Shown here one piece after another: positions 1-8,968 of a stretch of 64,000 nt of DNA. Source of the DNA: DATADW01 sp963733905. Lineage in GTDB: Bacteria; Actinomycetota; Acidimicrobiia; Spongiisociales; DATADW01. A model generated the notes under the pieces. It saw nothing but the letters and a program-made list of their open reading frames with translations, was not told the origin of the DNA and did not search any database. The stretch lies in the NCBI GenBank assembly GCA_963733905.1, contig CAVTEU010000007.1, positions 248,001-312,000 of the forward strand. The letters are read 5' to 3'. Position 1 is the first letter of the stretch. Every line of letters begins with the position of its first letter. The position numbers and the translations under genes were made by a program.

Positions 1-664
1 ATCCCTCTGGCCAAGGTGGCGGCGAGGGTGATGCTCGGTTCCACGCTCGCCGAACTGAGGGCCGACGGGGTGCTCCCCGACGGCGACATCGGAGCCGTTC
101 GTGGCGGTCAAGGAAGCGGTGATGCCCTGGGACCGGTTCCCCGAGCAGGACAGCGTGCTCGGACCCGAGATGCGTGCCACCGGCGAGGTGATGGGAGTGG
201 GTGCCGACGCCGGCGTGGCATACGCCAAGGCGCTGCTCGGTGCCGGCCACCGTCTTCCATCGGGGGGGACCGTCCTCATCACGCTGAGCGATCGGGACAA
301 GCCGATGGGCCTGGCGGTGGCGCAGGCCTTCACCATGCTCGGGTTCCGCGTGCTCGCCACCCGCGGCACCGCCCGCTACCTGTCCCACCACGCCGTTCCA
401 GCCGAGCTGGTCAACAAGGTGGGGGAGGGTCCCAGGGACACGGTGGGGCGGATCGAGGCGGGCGAGGTCGATCTCGTGATCAACACCCCCCGCGGTGGCC
501 GGGCACGCAGCGACGGCCGGGTCATCCGCCACGCCGCCCGAAGCCGCAAGGTGCCCTGTGTCACCACCATCCAGGGCGCCCTCGCCGTAGCCCGCAGCCT
601 TCGCGCCGGGAACGACACGATCACGGCGCCGAAGAGCCTGCAGGAGTGGCTGGCCGGTGAGTAG
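1..664 (+). CDS. carB: Carbamoyl-phosphate synthase large subunit, C-terminal part (partial)
   Basis: Large subunit of carbamoyl-phosphate synthase, which makes carbamoyl phosphate from bicarbonate, ammonia and ATP for pyrimidine and arginine synthesis. Only the last roughly 220 residues are in the window; the gene enters from the left edge. Visible family features are IPLAKVAARVMLG at the start, AVKEAVMPWDRFP, DSVLGPEMRATGEVMG, and the C-terminal methylglyoxal-synthase-like allosteric domain (VLITLSDRDK, LATRGTARYL, LVINTPRGG, VPCVTTIQGALA). The reading frame changes near position 95, between GDIGAV and FVAVKEAV, probably a sequencing indel. pyrD follows after about 120 bases, fitting a pyrimidine cluster. 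Confidence 0.95.
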
Positions 665-787
665 ATAGACGGTAGACGGCGGACGGCAGACGAGCAGATC
701 GAGTCCGACGAGTCGCGGCTTGCCGAGGGCCCCAATCGCCATCCGCCACTCGCTCACCTACCACCTACCCCTACCACCTACCACCTC
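665..787. repeat. Intergenic spacer with two short degenerate repeats
   Basis: The carB-pyrD gap begins with a GACGG-type repeat (positions 665-695, units like AGACGGC/GGACGGC) and ends with a TACCACC-type repeat (about 757-786) abutting the pyrD start codon. A close relative of the first recurs at 39461-39493 and of the second upstream of def (8405-8436). No promoter or terminator is clear here. Confidence 0.5.
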
Positions 788-1669
788 ATGGACCTGACCG
801 CCCAGCTCGGGCCGGTCACTCTGCGATCCCCGTTGATCGCGGCGTCGGGGACGGTGGGTGCGGTCGATGATTGGGTGAAGGTGGGGGCGCCGGAGGCGTT
901 CGGGGCGGCGGTGGCCAAGTCGGTGAGCGCCGACCCGTGGCCGGGTCGACCTCCGCCACGGCTGGCGCCGGTCGGGGCAGGAATGCTCAACGGGATCGGG
1001 ATCCAGAACCCGGGGATCGAAGCATGGGCTGCGGAGCACGGTGGCAACCTCGATGAGTTGGGTGTGCCGGTGTGGGGGTCGGCGGTGGGGCGCTCACCCG
1101 AGGAATTCGCCGTCGTGGCCAAAGGACTGGCCGAAGCCGGTGTCGGCGCCGTCGAAGTCAACCTCTCCTGCCCCAACCTCGAGGATGGCCGGATGTTCGC
1201 CCTCGACGCCGGTGCCACTGCACGGGTGGTCAACGCTGCTCGCTCGGCGGTGGATGTGCCGTTGGGAGCCAAGCTCTCACCCAACGCCGAGGACATCGCA
1301 GATGTCGCCCGAGCGGCGGTCGACTCTGGCGCCGATTGGCTGGTTCTCACCAACACGGTGTGGGGGGCCGCCATCGACCTGGACACCCGGAAACCGGTCC
1401 TGTCCGGCGGGATCGGGGGCTACTCGGGCCCACCGCTCAAGCCGATCGCGCTCCGTTGCGTGCTCGAGGTCAGCAAGGCCCTCCCCACGGTGCCCATCGT
1501 CGGGTGCGGTGGGGTGACCACCGGCCGCGATGTCGTCGAGTACCTCATGGCCGGCGCCAACGCCGTCGCCATCGGGACCGCGAACCTCGCCGAGCCCGCA
1601 GCCGGGCGGCGGATCCTGGCCGAGTTGGAGGGTTGGTGCCGTCGCCACGATGATGTCCAGCGTCGGTGA
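788..1669 (+). CDS. pyrD: Dihydroorotate dehydrogenase, class 1B-like
   Basis: FMN enzyme that oxidises dihydroorotate to orotate, the fourth step of UMP synthesis. The 293-residue protein has the class 1 barrel from residue 1 (MDLTAQLGPVTLRSPLIAAS), the active-site loop VNLSCPN (cysteine rather than the serine of membrane class 2 enzymes), and the FMN phosphate-binding end VGCGGVTTGRDVVEYLMAGA. Class 1B enzymes normally pair with PyrK; no pyrK is seen downstream and the upstream neighbour is carB, so the partner, if any, lies outside. No frame break. No Shine-Dalgarno is seen; the ATG follows a TACCACC repeat. Confidence 0.93.
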   Translation: MDLTAQLGPVTLRSPLIAASGTVGAVDDWVKVGAPEAFGAAVAKSVSADPWPGRPPPRLAPVGAGMLNGIGIQNPGIEAWAAEHGGNLDELGVPVWGSAVGRSPEEFAVVAKGLAEAGVGAVEVNLSCPNLEDGRMFALDAGATARVVNAARSAVDVPLGAKLSPNAEDIADVARAAVDSGADWLVLTNTVWGAAIDLDTRKPVLSGGIGGYSGPPLKPIALRCVLEVSKALPTVPIVGCGGVTTGRDVVEYLMAGANAVAIGTANLAEPAAGRRILAELEGWCRRHDDVQRR

Positions 1670-1696
1670 ACTGGTGGGATCGGCGCGGTGACCCGG

Positions 1697-1942
1697 TCAG
1701 CCCTGCTTCTTGCGTCGGCTGGCGAGGAAGCCGGCAATGCCGATCGCCATGATCCCGGCAAGGGTGGCGCCTGCCACCAGCCACGGCGGGCTCTCGCTTG
1801 GACCGGCGGTCGCGGCGGCTTCGGTGGGTGGCATGGCGGTGGCGTCGGGATGTACCACCAGCGGCACGTCGTTGGCACGGGTGCTCTCGGTCAGGCGGTC
1901 CATGCGCCCGACGTTACCGGGGTGATCGGATCGCAGACTCAC
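1697..1942 (-). CDS. Small single-pass membrane protein, unknown
   Basis: 81 residues from a GTG start. A hydrophilic, Pro/Ala-rich N-terminal half is followed by one clear membrane segment (PWLVAGATLAGIMAIGIAGF, about residues 53-72) and a basic tail ASRRKKQG, giving an N-out/C-in anchor. It lies between pyrD and pyrF on the opposite strand. I do not recognise a family. The anchor-plus-basic-tail layout makes it a plausible gene, but it could be a chance frame in GC-rich DNA. Confidence 0.5.
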   Translation of the reverse strand: MSLRSDHPGNVGRMDRLTESTRANDVPLVVHPDATAMPPTEAAATAGPSESPPWLVAGATLAGIMAIGIAGFLASRRKKQG

Positions 1943-2129
1943 ATGGGCTGACCAAGAGGGCCGAGCAACACCGGCGGCACGACCTACCGCTTGCCAATCT
2001 CGAAGGGGTATCCGGCCGGGGCACCGTGTTCCATTGGCATACCAACCCCGAACACGAGGTCACGACGACGTCACGACGGCCAGTGGTTCGTCGGGTGCTT
2101 GGCGTGGGCGGTATCTCGGCAACGCACCC

Positions 2130-2912
2130 ATGACCGAGGTGCCCTCTAACCCGCTGCTTGTGGCGCTCGACATGTCATCGGCCGAGGCTGCCGTCAGGAC
2201 CGCGTCGGACCTGGTTGACGTTGTCGGGGGGTTCAAGATCGGTATGGAGTTGTTCACCGGACCGGGCCCGGGGACGGTGGCGCTGGTGGGCGACCTCGGC
2301 GCACCGGTTTTCGTCGACGTGAAGTTGCATGACATCCCCACGACTGTGAGACGGGCCGCCCGAAATCTCGGTGCCATGGGCGCTCGCTGGGTGTCGGTCC
2401 ATGCCTCGGGCGGCGCGGAGATGCTCTCGGCGGCAGTCGCCGGGTTGGCCGAGGGCGCCGCCGGCCGCCCCGCAGGCGTGCTCGCCGTGACCGTGCTCAC
2501 CAGCCTCGACGACAAAGCCTTGGCCGAGGTCGGCGTCGGCACCACGACTGCTGCCCAAACGGTTCGTCTTGCCCGGCTCGCCGAGGGCGCAGGATGCGAA
2601 GGGGTGGTGACCTCGCCGCGAGAGCTCGTCGCTGTGGGAGCGGCCGCACCCTCGCTGCTCAGGGTGACACCGGGGATACGACCGGTGGGAGTGACCACCG
2701 ACGACCAGAGACGTCACACCTCGCCGGCGGATGCGATTCGTCATGGCGCCGACCTGCTCGTCGTCGGGCGCCCGGTGACCAAGTCATCCAACCCCAAGGC
2801 CGCGGCGGCGGCGATCGTGGCGGAGTGCGCCACGGTGCCCCGCGCCGGTCGCGCGCCGGTTGGTAGAGTCGCCGAGGTGGGCGAGGAAGGGAAAGGCGAT
2901 GCCACCTCCTGA
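2130..2912 (+). CDS. pyrF: Orotidine 5'-phosphate decarboxylase
   Basis: Decarboxylates OMP to UMP, the last step of pyrimidine synthesis. ATG 2130 gives NPLLVALDMSSAEAA at the N-terminus, where the family begins; the frame stays open further upstream but without similarity. The signature VFVDVKLHDIPTTVRRAA (about residues 60-80) carries the catalytic Asp-Lys-xx-Asp cluster, and the phosphate-binding end is GADLLVVGRPVTKSSNPKAAAA. Single-gene (bacterial group 1) form, not fused to pyrE. Its 3' end overlaps the mihF start by 14 bases, implying translational coupling. Confidence 0.93.
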   Translation: MTEVPSNPLLVALDMSSAEAAVRTASDLVDVVGGFKIGMELFTGPGPGTVALVGDLGAPVFVDVKLHDIPTTVRRAARNLGAMGARWVSVHASGGAEMLSAAVAGLAEGAAGRPAGVLAVTVLTSLDDKALAEVGVGTTTAAQTVRLARLAEGAGCEGVVTSPRELVAVGAAAPSLLRVTPGIRPVGVTTDDQRRHTSPADAIRHGADLLVVGRPVTKSSNPKAAAAAIVAECATVPRAGRAPVGRVAEVGEEGKGDATS

Positions 2913-3210
2913 GCTAACCGACGAGCAGCGGACCGAGGCGCTGGCCAAAGCGGCCCGAGCTCGCAAGGAGCGAGCAGAAGTCAAGGAGCTCCTCAAGATG
3001 GGCTCACTCGACTTCGCAGGTCTGTTGGGAAGGGCCGACGACGACGACATCATCGCCGGACTCAAGGTGTCCGCGGTGCTCTCATCGATGCCTGGGACCG
3101 GAAAGGTCAAGGCGAAGAGGATCATGGAGGCCCACGGCATCGCCGACAACCGCCGGCTGCGCGGGCTCGGAGAGAGGCAGCGCGCCGCCCTGCTCGCCGA
3201 GTTCAGCTGA
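2899..3210 (+). CDS. mihF: Actinobacterial integration host factor (mIHF)
   Basis: Small basic nucleoid protein unique to Actinobacteria that bends DNA and supports integration and chromosome organisation. About 103 residues from ATG 2899, preceded by a purine-rich GGAAGGGAAAGG. Typical sequence: LTDEQRTEALAKAARARKER (first helix), then a helix-hairpin-helix-like core SSMPGTGKVKAKRIMEAHGI and the ending RRLRGLGERQRAALLAEF. Position directly upstream of gmk-rpoZ is the usual actinobacterial order and is the best single taxonomic marker in the window. A TAGAGT -10-like box lies at 2864-2869. Confidence 0.92.
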   Translation: MPPPELTDEQRTEALAKAARARKERAEVKELLKMGSLDFAGLLGRADDDDIIAGLKVSAVLSSMPGTGKVKAKRIMEAHGIADNRRLRGLGERQRAALLAEFS

Positions 3211-3255
3211 ACTCAAGTCCCGGCGGGTCGGCCATCCCCACTACGAACCCGCCGG

Positions 3256-3848
3256 ATGCCGGCACTGTTGAATGGCCCGGAGGCCCCGGGCGGCTCATCG
3301 TCATCAGCGGGCCATCGGGTGTGGGCAAGAGCACCATCGTCGCCATCGTTGCCCAACGCCATCCCGTGGTCTTCTCGGTATCCGCCACCACCCGGCCGGC
3401 ACGTCCCGGTGAGCGCCACGGCGTCGACTACCTGTTCGTCAACACCGACCAGTTCGCCGACCTCCGCGACGGGGGCGAGCTACTCGAATGGGCCGAGTAC
3501 AACGGCCGCCTCTATGGGACCCCGAGATCGCCCGTGGAGGAGGCGCTGAGCCGGGGCGAGAGCATTCTCCTCGACATCGAGGTCCAGGGAGCGCTCCAGG
3601 TGAAGCAGCTTTACCCCGATGCGGTGACCATCTTCGTAGCACCACCGTCGCTCGAAGACCTGCGCCGACGGCTGGAGGGCAGAGGCGACACCTCGCCCGA
3701 CGACATCGCTGGGCGGATCGAGATAGCCCGCTGGCAGTTGCAGATGGCCGGCCGCGTTTTCGACCATCTGGTGGTCAACGACCGGGTGGAGCGGGCGGTC
3801 GACGAGATTCTGCGTATACTGACGGTCCCCAACAAACCCGAGAGATGA
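3256..3848 (+). CDS. gmk: Guanylate kinase
   Basis: Phosphorylates GMP to GDP with ATP. P-loop LIVISGPSGVGKSTIV near the N-terminus, then VSATTRPARPGERHGVDYLF (GMP-binding), LEWAEYNGRLYGTP, LLDIEVQGALQVK, and a C-terminus ending DEILRILTVPNKPER. The P-loop frame has no ATG or GTG upstream; the likely start ATG 3256 (MPALLNGPEAP) is one frame off, so a single-base indel near 3285 in the GGCCCCGGG run is inferred. The stop overlaps the rpoZ start (ATGA). Confidence 0.9.
3815..3820 (+). promoter_or_regulatory. -10-like hexamer TATACT upstream of rpoZ
   Basis: TATACT inside the 3' end of gmk, 24 bases before the rpoZ ATG. The same hexamer family precedes metK and infC. It could give rpoZ-coaBC an internal promoter; no clear -35 is seen. 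Confidence 0.35.
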
Positions 3849-4078
3849 TCGAACCTGCCATCGAACGGGCCTTGGAGCACGTCGGAGACCGCTTCGCACT
3901 AGTTGTGGTCACCGCTCGCCGAGCCCGTCAGATCAACGCCTATTACAACCAACTTGGCGAGGGGTTGGGCACATACGTGCCGCCCCAAGTCCACTCGCTG
4001 TCGCGCAAGCCCGAGACGCTTGCCCTCGAGGAGATAGTCGCCGGCAAGCTCACCGTCGAGCACCGCGACCCCGAGTAG
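3845..4078 (+). CDS. rpoZ: RNA polymerase omega subunit
   Basis: Small subunit that helps assemble and stabilise beta-prime in RNA polymerase. 77 residues: MIEPAIERALEHVGDRFALV, then the conserved core TARRARQINAYYNQLGEGLG (family R-A-R-Q-I-N) and the actinobacterial-type extension with KPETLALEEIVAGKL. ATG overlaps the gmk stop by four bases (ATGA), and coaBC starts three bases after the stop, giving a tight gmk-rpoZ-coaBC unit as in other Actinobacteria. Confidence 0.93.
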   Translation: MIEPAIERALEHVGDRFALVVVTARRARQINAYYNQLGEGLGTYVPPQVHSLSRKPETLALEEIVAGKLTVEHRDPE

Positions 4079-4081
4079 GGC

Positions 4082-5269
4082 ATGCTGCCGGGTCGCCGGA
4101 TCCTGCTCGGCGTCACCGGTGGGATCGCGGCATACAAAGCGGTGATACTGGCGCGGCGTCTTGTTGAAGCCGGTGCCGACGTCAAGGTGATGATGACCCG
4201 CAGCGCCGGCGAGTTCGTAGGCGCTCGCAGCTTCGCCGCCGTCACCAAGCATCCCGTCGCTGAGGACCTGTTCGCCGCGGGGGCGGTGAGCCCGCACACC
4301 GAATTGGCCGAATGGGCCGACCTGATCGTGATCGCCCCGGCTACGACGTCGCTCCTCGGTCGTCTTGCCGCCGGGATAAGCGACGACGTGGTCACCGCCA
4401 CGCTGATGGCCGCCCGGTCGCCCGTCGTGCTGGCCCCGGCGATGCACACCGAGATGTGGGAGCACCCCGCCACCAGGCGGGTGGTGGCTCAACTGACCAC
4501 CGACGGCCACCATCTGGTCGGACCGGCGTCCGGGTCACTCGCCGGCGGAGACGAAGGCCCTGGCCGGATGGTGGAGCCGGAGGAAATCCTCGCCGAGGTG
4601 GTTCGTGTGCTCGGGGACGGGCCCCTATCCGGGGTGCGTGTGCTGGTCACCGCCGGTGGAACCAGGGAGCCCATCGATCCGGTGCGCTACGTGGGGAACC
4701 GGTCCTCGGGGAGGATGGGCCACACCATCGCCGGCGAGGCATCCCGCCGCGGCGCCGACGTCGTCCTGGTCACAACCGCCTCTCTCGACCTCCCTCGAGG
4801 TGTCGAGGTGGTGGCGGTGGAGACAGCCGACGAGATGGCCGAAGCGGTGTGGGGGCGTGCCGGCGACATGGACGTGGTGGTGATGGCCGCAGCTGTGGCC
4901 GACTTCCGCCCCAAGGAGCAGGCCTCCACCAAGCTGAGCAGGGGAGACGGGCCGCCCGACATCGTCCTCGAGCCGACTCCCGACATCCTGGGAGGGGTGG
5001 CCGAGATGGAGCCGCGCCCGTTCCTGGTGGGTTTCTCTGCCGAGACAGGGTCGCTCGATCGGGCGGTGGAGAAGGCGAAGCGCAAGGGGAGCGACCTCAC
5101 GGTGGCCAACGACGTCACCAGGACCGGGTCCGGGTTCGGATCCGACACCAACGAGGTGGCCCTGATCGGATCGGACGGCACCATCGAGCACTGGCCGCTC
5201 TTGACCAAGCAGGAGGTTGCCTCCCGGCTGTGGGACAAGGTGGGCGCCGCGTTGACCGACGCCGATTAG
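4082..5269 (+). CDS. coaBC: Bifunctional phosphopantothenoylcysteine decarboxylase/synthetase
   Basis: Two consecutive steps of coenzyme A synthesis: CoaB couples cysteine to phosphopantothenate with CTP, CoaC decarboxylates the product on FMN. The N-terminal CoaC half has GVTGGIAAYKAVILARRL, the active-site His region SPHTELAEWAD and APAMHTEMWEHP (family PAMNxxM, here with His in place of Asn). The CoaB half begins with VLVTAGGTREPIDPVRYVGN and RSSGRMGHTIA and continues to VANDVTRTGSGFGSDTNEVA. 395 residues, the usual full length, with no frame break. Confidence 0.95.
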   Translation: MLPGRRILLGVTGGIAAYKAVILARRLVEAGADVKVMMTRSAGEFVGARSFAAVTKHPVAEDLFAAGAVSPHTELAEWADLIVIAPATTSLLGRLAAGISDDVVTATLMAARSPVVLAPAMHTEMWEHPATRRVVAQLTTDGHHLVGPASGSLAGGDEGPGRMVEPEEILAEVVRVLGDGPLSGVRVLVTAGGTREPIDPVRYVGNRSSGRMGHTIAGEASRRGADVVLVTTASLDLPRGVEVVAVETADEMAEAVWGRAGDMDVVVMAAAVADFRPKEQASTKLSRGDGPPDIVLEPTPDILGGVAEMEPRPFLVGFSAETGSLDRAVEKAKRKGSDLTVANDVTRTGSGFGSDTNEVALIGSDGTIEHWPLLTKQEVASRLWDKVGAALTDAD

Positions 5270-5291
5270 CGGTTCGCCGCCTTCCGCTTCT

Positions 5292-5297
5292 TATACT
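5292..5297 (+). promoter_or_regulatory. -10 box TATACT, probable leaderless metK promoter
   Basis: TATACT ends 8 bases before the metK ATG, so transcription should start at or next to the start codon. No Shine-Dalgarno is present between them. A matching -35 is not obvious. Confidence 0.5.
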
Positions 5298-5305
5298 CGA
5301 CCGCC

Positions 5306-6497
5306 ATGTCCAGCTGGCTCTTCACCTCTGAATCCGTCACCGAGGGTCACCCCGACAAGGTCGCAGACAGGATCTCGGACTCGGTACTCGACGCCGTGCT
5401 CGCCCAGGACCCCTATGGGCGGGTGGCGTGCGAAACCCTGGTAACCACCGGATTGGTGGTGGTGGCGGGCGAAATCACCACCTACTGCGAAGGTGGACCT
5501 CGAGGCGGTGGCCAGGGAGGCGATCCACCAGGTCGGCTACGACGGGTTCGACCCCACTTTCGCCGCCGAGACGGTGCAGGTGGACGTCGTCGCCCATGCG
5601 CAAAGCCCGGACATCGCCGACGGGGTGGTCGAGTCGTGGGAACACCGCAACGGCTCCACCGACCCGCTCGACGAGCTCGGGGCAGGAGACCAAGGGCTCG
5701 TCTTCGGTTTCGCCGTAGACGAGACCCCCGAACTGATGCCGCTTCCCATCCAACTGGCCCACCGGCTGGCCGAGCGGCTCGCCGAGGTCAGGCGTGACGG
5801 AACCATGCCGTGCCTTCGCCCCGACGGGAAGACGCAGGTGACCGTCATCTACGAGGGCGACCGACCCGTCGCCATCAAGCGGTTGCTCATGTCGTCCCAG
5901 CACGTACCGGAGATCGACCTCGAGGCCGGTCTGGCGCCCGACCTGTGGAAGCAGGTGGTCACTGAGGTGGTCCCGTCGGAGTTGCTCGACGGGGTTGATC
6001 CCGACCACGACTTCCTGGTCAACCCGACCGGGAGGTTCGAGATCGGCGGGCCCAATGGGGACACCGGTCTCACCGGGCGCAAGATCATCGTCGACACATA
6101 CGGCGGCTATGCACGGCACGGTGGTGGGGCCTTCAGCGGCAAGGACCCGACCAAGGTCGATCGCTCCGCCGCCTATGCCGCCCGCCACGCCGCCAAGAAC
6201 GTCGTTGCCGCCGGGCTGGCCAAGCGCTGCGAACTCCAGGTCGCGTACGCCATCGGGGTCGCTCAGCCAATGTCGGTCCACCTCGAGACCTTCGGGACCG
6301 AGAAGGTGGATCCGCACCGGTTGGGCAACGCGGTGCGCGAGGTCTTCGACTTCCGTCCGTCGGCCATCTTGGAGCGCTTCGGGCTGAGAAGGCCCATCTA
6401 CACGCCAACCTCGGCGTACGGGCATTTCGGCCGTCCCGGGTTTCCCTGGGAGGACACCGGGGCCGCTGCCGAACTGGCCCTGGCCGCCTCTCGCTGA
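5306..6497 (+). CDS. metK: S-adenosylmethionine synthetase
   Basis: Makes S-adenosylmethionine from methionine and ATP. MSSWLFTSESVTEGHPDKVA at the N-terminus carries the GHPDK ATP-site motif; later come GAGDQGLVFGFA, the potassium/phosphate-binding region TGRKIIVDTYGGYARHGGGA and FSGKDPTKVDRSAAY. About 396 residues, full length. The frame shifts near 5487 (GEITTYCEG to VDLEAVAREAI), probably an indel, since this gene is essential and everything on both sides is conserved. Confidence 0.94.
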
Positions 6498-8284
6498 CGA
6501 CAGTCGCTCAGGTCGTCCCCGATCTGCCCACCTTTGCGGTGGACGCCGGCTTCGCCTACTCCGTACCCGATCGGCTCGAGGACACCATCGCCGTCGGGTC
6601 TCTCGTCCGGGTGCCGCTGGGGGGACGGGTGGTCCGTGGATTCGTCATCGCGCCTGCGAAAAGGGACGGCCGAGGGGTTGCGTGAGGTCCGAGCGGTGTC
6701 GGGGGCCCAGCCGGTGTTCCACTCGGCCCTGCTCCAAACGCTTCGCTGGGGGGCGCAGCACTACGTCGCCCCGCTTTCGGTGCTCCTCGGCCGCGCCGGT
6801 CCGCCCAGCCTGCCGGTATCACCGGGCAAGGGAGAGGCGGTGGGCGAACTCCCGCCGAGGTGCACTCGACGATCGAGCGAGAAGGGCGGCGGCCGGCGAG
6901 CGCGTCCGGAGCACATACGCATTGGCGCCGTCTGACCCCTCGGCATTGCTCGCAGCCACCGCGGCACCGCTGCTCGCTGCGGGCAAGTCGGTGCTGGTGG
7001 TCGCTCCCACCGGGACCGAGGTGGAGGGTCTTGCCTCGGGAATGCGTGAACTCCTCGGCGAAGCGGTCGTCGATGTGCTCCCCGACCATGGCGACCGATT
7101 GGTCACGAGGGCTTGGTCGCAGGCATGCGGCCACCCGGGAACCCTGCTCGTCGGCACCCACCGCACCGCCCTTTGGCCGATCGCCGGACTTGGTCTCGCC
7201 GTCCTGGTCGACGAGGGAAGACGGGCCATGAAGGACCGCCAGACCCCCACCCTCCATGCCCGCGATCTGCTGCGCACCCGCGCCGCGGTCGAGCGGTTCT
7301 GGTTGCTCATGGTGGGAAGGGTCCCGAGCTGTGAGGCGCTCGACGCCGGGGTCGAAGTGGTGAGGGTACCGGGGGCGAGGCGCGCCTGGCCGCTGGTCGA
7401 GATCGTGGACCGCACCGAGGACCCGCCGGGAAGAGGTGTGCTCGGGGAGCGGGCCAGGGCGGCGTTGCGGGGCATCGCCGCTTCCGGGGGGAAATCGTTC
7501 GTCTTCACCCACCGCGCCGGTTACGCCCCGGCGATGCGATGCGTGCGGTGCCGGTTGGTCCGCCAGTGTGAGGTGTGCGGGTCGAGGCCCGACCCGGGCG
7601 ACACCTGCTCGCGATGTGGAGCTGCGCTCGGCCCATGCGCCAACTGCGGAGGCGACCGGTTCGAGCCGCTCGGCGCCGGTGTCGGCCGGGTGACCGAAGA
7701 GCTTGGTCGTGTTCTCGGGACCCGATGCGGTGGGGGCACCGCACAGCGACGCTCCCGTTTGGGTGGGGACCGAGCGCCATCTCCCCGGGCTGCCCATGGT
7801 CGATCTGGCGGTGGCGGTCGATGTGGACGGTCTGATGCTCGGCACCAGCTACAGAGCCGGAGAGGAGGCGCTTCGCATCCTGGCGCGGCTGGCAGCCACG
7901 GTCCCCTCAGGCCGGGGACGCCGGATGCTCGCCCAGACATCCAGGCCCAGGGCCCCCCTGCTCGAGGCGTTGCGCCGGGGCGACCCGATGCCGTATCTGG
8001 GGCGCGAACTCGAGGCGCGGGCCGAACTCGGGTTCCCCCCTGCTGCTGAGCTGCTCGCCGTCGAGCTCCGAGGAGACGGTGCCGCCGCAGAAGACGCGAC
8101 TCTGCGGGGTGCCGCCGGTCCCGAGGTGTCGATCCTCGGCCCGGCGCCGGCGGGAGAAGGGCTGCGATGGTTGGGGCGAGGGCCCGATCTCACCCGGTTC
8201 CGCCAGGCATTGCGGCCCGTGGTGGAGCGATGGCGCCAATCGGGGATGACCGTGCGGGTGGACGCCGATCCGCTCGATCTGTGA
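6494..8284 (+). CDS. priA: PriA-like primosomal protein N', helicase-deficient actinobacterial type
   Basis: Replication-restart protein homologue. The N-terminal 3'-DNA-binding domain is visible (FAVDAGFAYSVPDRLED, GSLVRVPLGGRVVRGFVIAP) and the paired zinc-binding cysteines are intact (CVRCRLVRQCEVCGSRPD, CSRCGAALGPCANCGG). The Walker A position reads APTGTEVEG instead of GxTGSGKT, and the DEAH-like box is DEGRRAMKD, so ATPase activity is probably lost, as is known for mycobacterial PriA. Frame changes near 6660, 6850-6900 and 7725. No canonical start codon is seen in the first frame, so the 5' end is uncertain. Confidence 0.8.
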
Positions 8285-8442
8285 GCAGTACCCTCCACCG
8301 GCCACCGACGACGGAGCCATCACCGTTGGGAGATTCGCCAGCCCCCCTACCCGCCGCTCCGCAGCGGGGCCCTTCCCGCATGCGGGGGGACCGAGCGAAG
8401 GCCACATACCCACCAACCACTTACCACTTACCACTCGGTTTC
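8285..8442. repeat. priA-def spacer with TACCACTT repeat
   Basis: The gap ends in repeated TACCACT/ACCAAC units (about 8405-8436) that run directly into the def start region, like the TACCACC block before pyrD. A CCGC/GCGG-rich stretch (8350-8395) precedes it. I see no gene here. Confidence 0.4.
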
Positions 8443-8952
8443 ATGACTCTCTTCCCGATCCGCACCTTTGGCGATCCGGTCCTCAACACGAGGGCGGCGC
8501 CCGTGACCGAGTTCGACGACCAGCTCAAGAGACTGGTCGACGACATGATCGACACCATGTACGAGGCTCCGGGGGTTGGTCTGGCGGCACCGCAGATCGG
8601 GGTCTCGAAGCGGATCTTCGTCTTCGACGCCAACGACGAGACGGGAGCCCACGTCGTGATCAACCCACAGTTGGTCGACACGGGCGGGTCGTGGGAGCTC
8701 GAAGAGGGATGCCTGTCGGTGCCCGGGTACTGGTGGGACATCACCCGCCCCGGATACGCCAAGGTGCGCGGTTTGGACACCGAGGGGAATCCGGTCGAGT
8801 ACGCCGGCGACGATCTGTTGGGCCGGGTCCTGCAGCACGAGTTCGACCATCTCGAAGGCACGCTCCTCCTGGCCAGGCTCGGCCGCAGACAGCGCAAGCA
8901 GGCGCTCAAGCAGCTACGCGAGGAGGCCCTCGGCCTCCCCACACCGGAATGA
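8443..8952 (+). CDS. def: Peptide deformylase
   Basis: Removes the formyl group from the initiator methionine of new proteins; a metal-dependent cytosolic enzyme. All three motifs are present: GVGLAAPQIG (motif 1), EEGCLSVPG (motif 2, metal-ligand Cys) and QHEFDHLEG (motif 3, HExxH metal ligands). 169 residues, normal length. ATG 8443 is chosen because MTLFPIRTFGDPVLN is where the family begins. It sits directly before fmt, the formylating partner enzyme. Confidence 0.94.
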   Translation: MTLFPIRTFGDPVLNTRAAPVTEFDDQLKRLVDDMIDTMYEAPGVGLAAPQIGVSKRIFVFDANDETGAHVVINPQLVDTGGSWELEEGCLSVPGYWWDITRPGYAKVRGLDTEGNPVEYAGDDLLGRVLQHEFDHLEGTLLLARLGRRQRKQALKQLREEALGLPTPE

Positions 8953-8968
8953 CCCTTCTGCGACCGCA

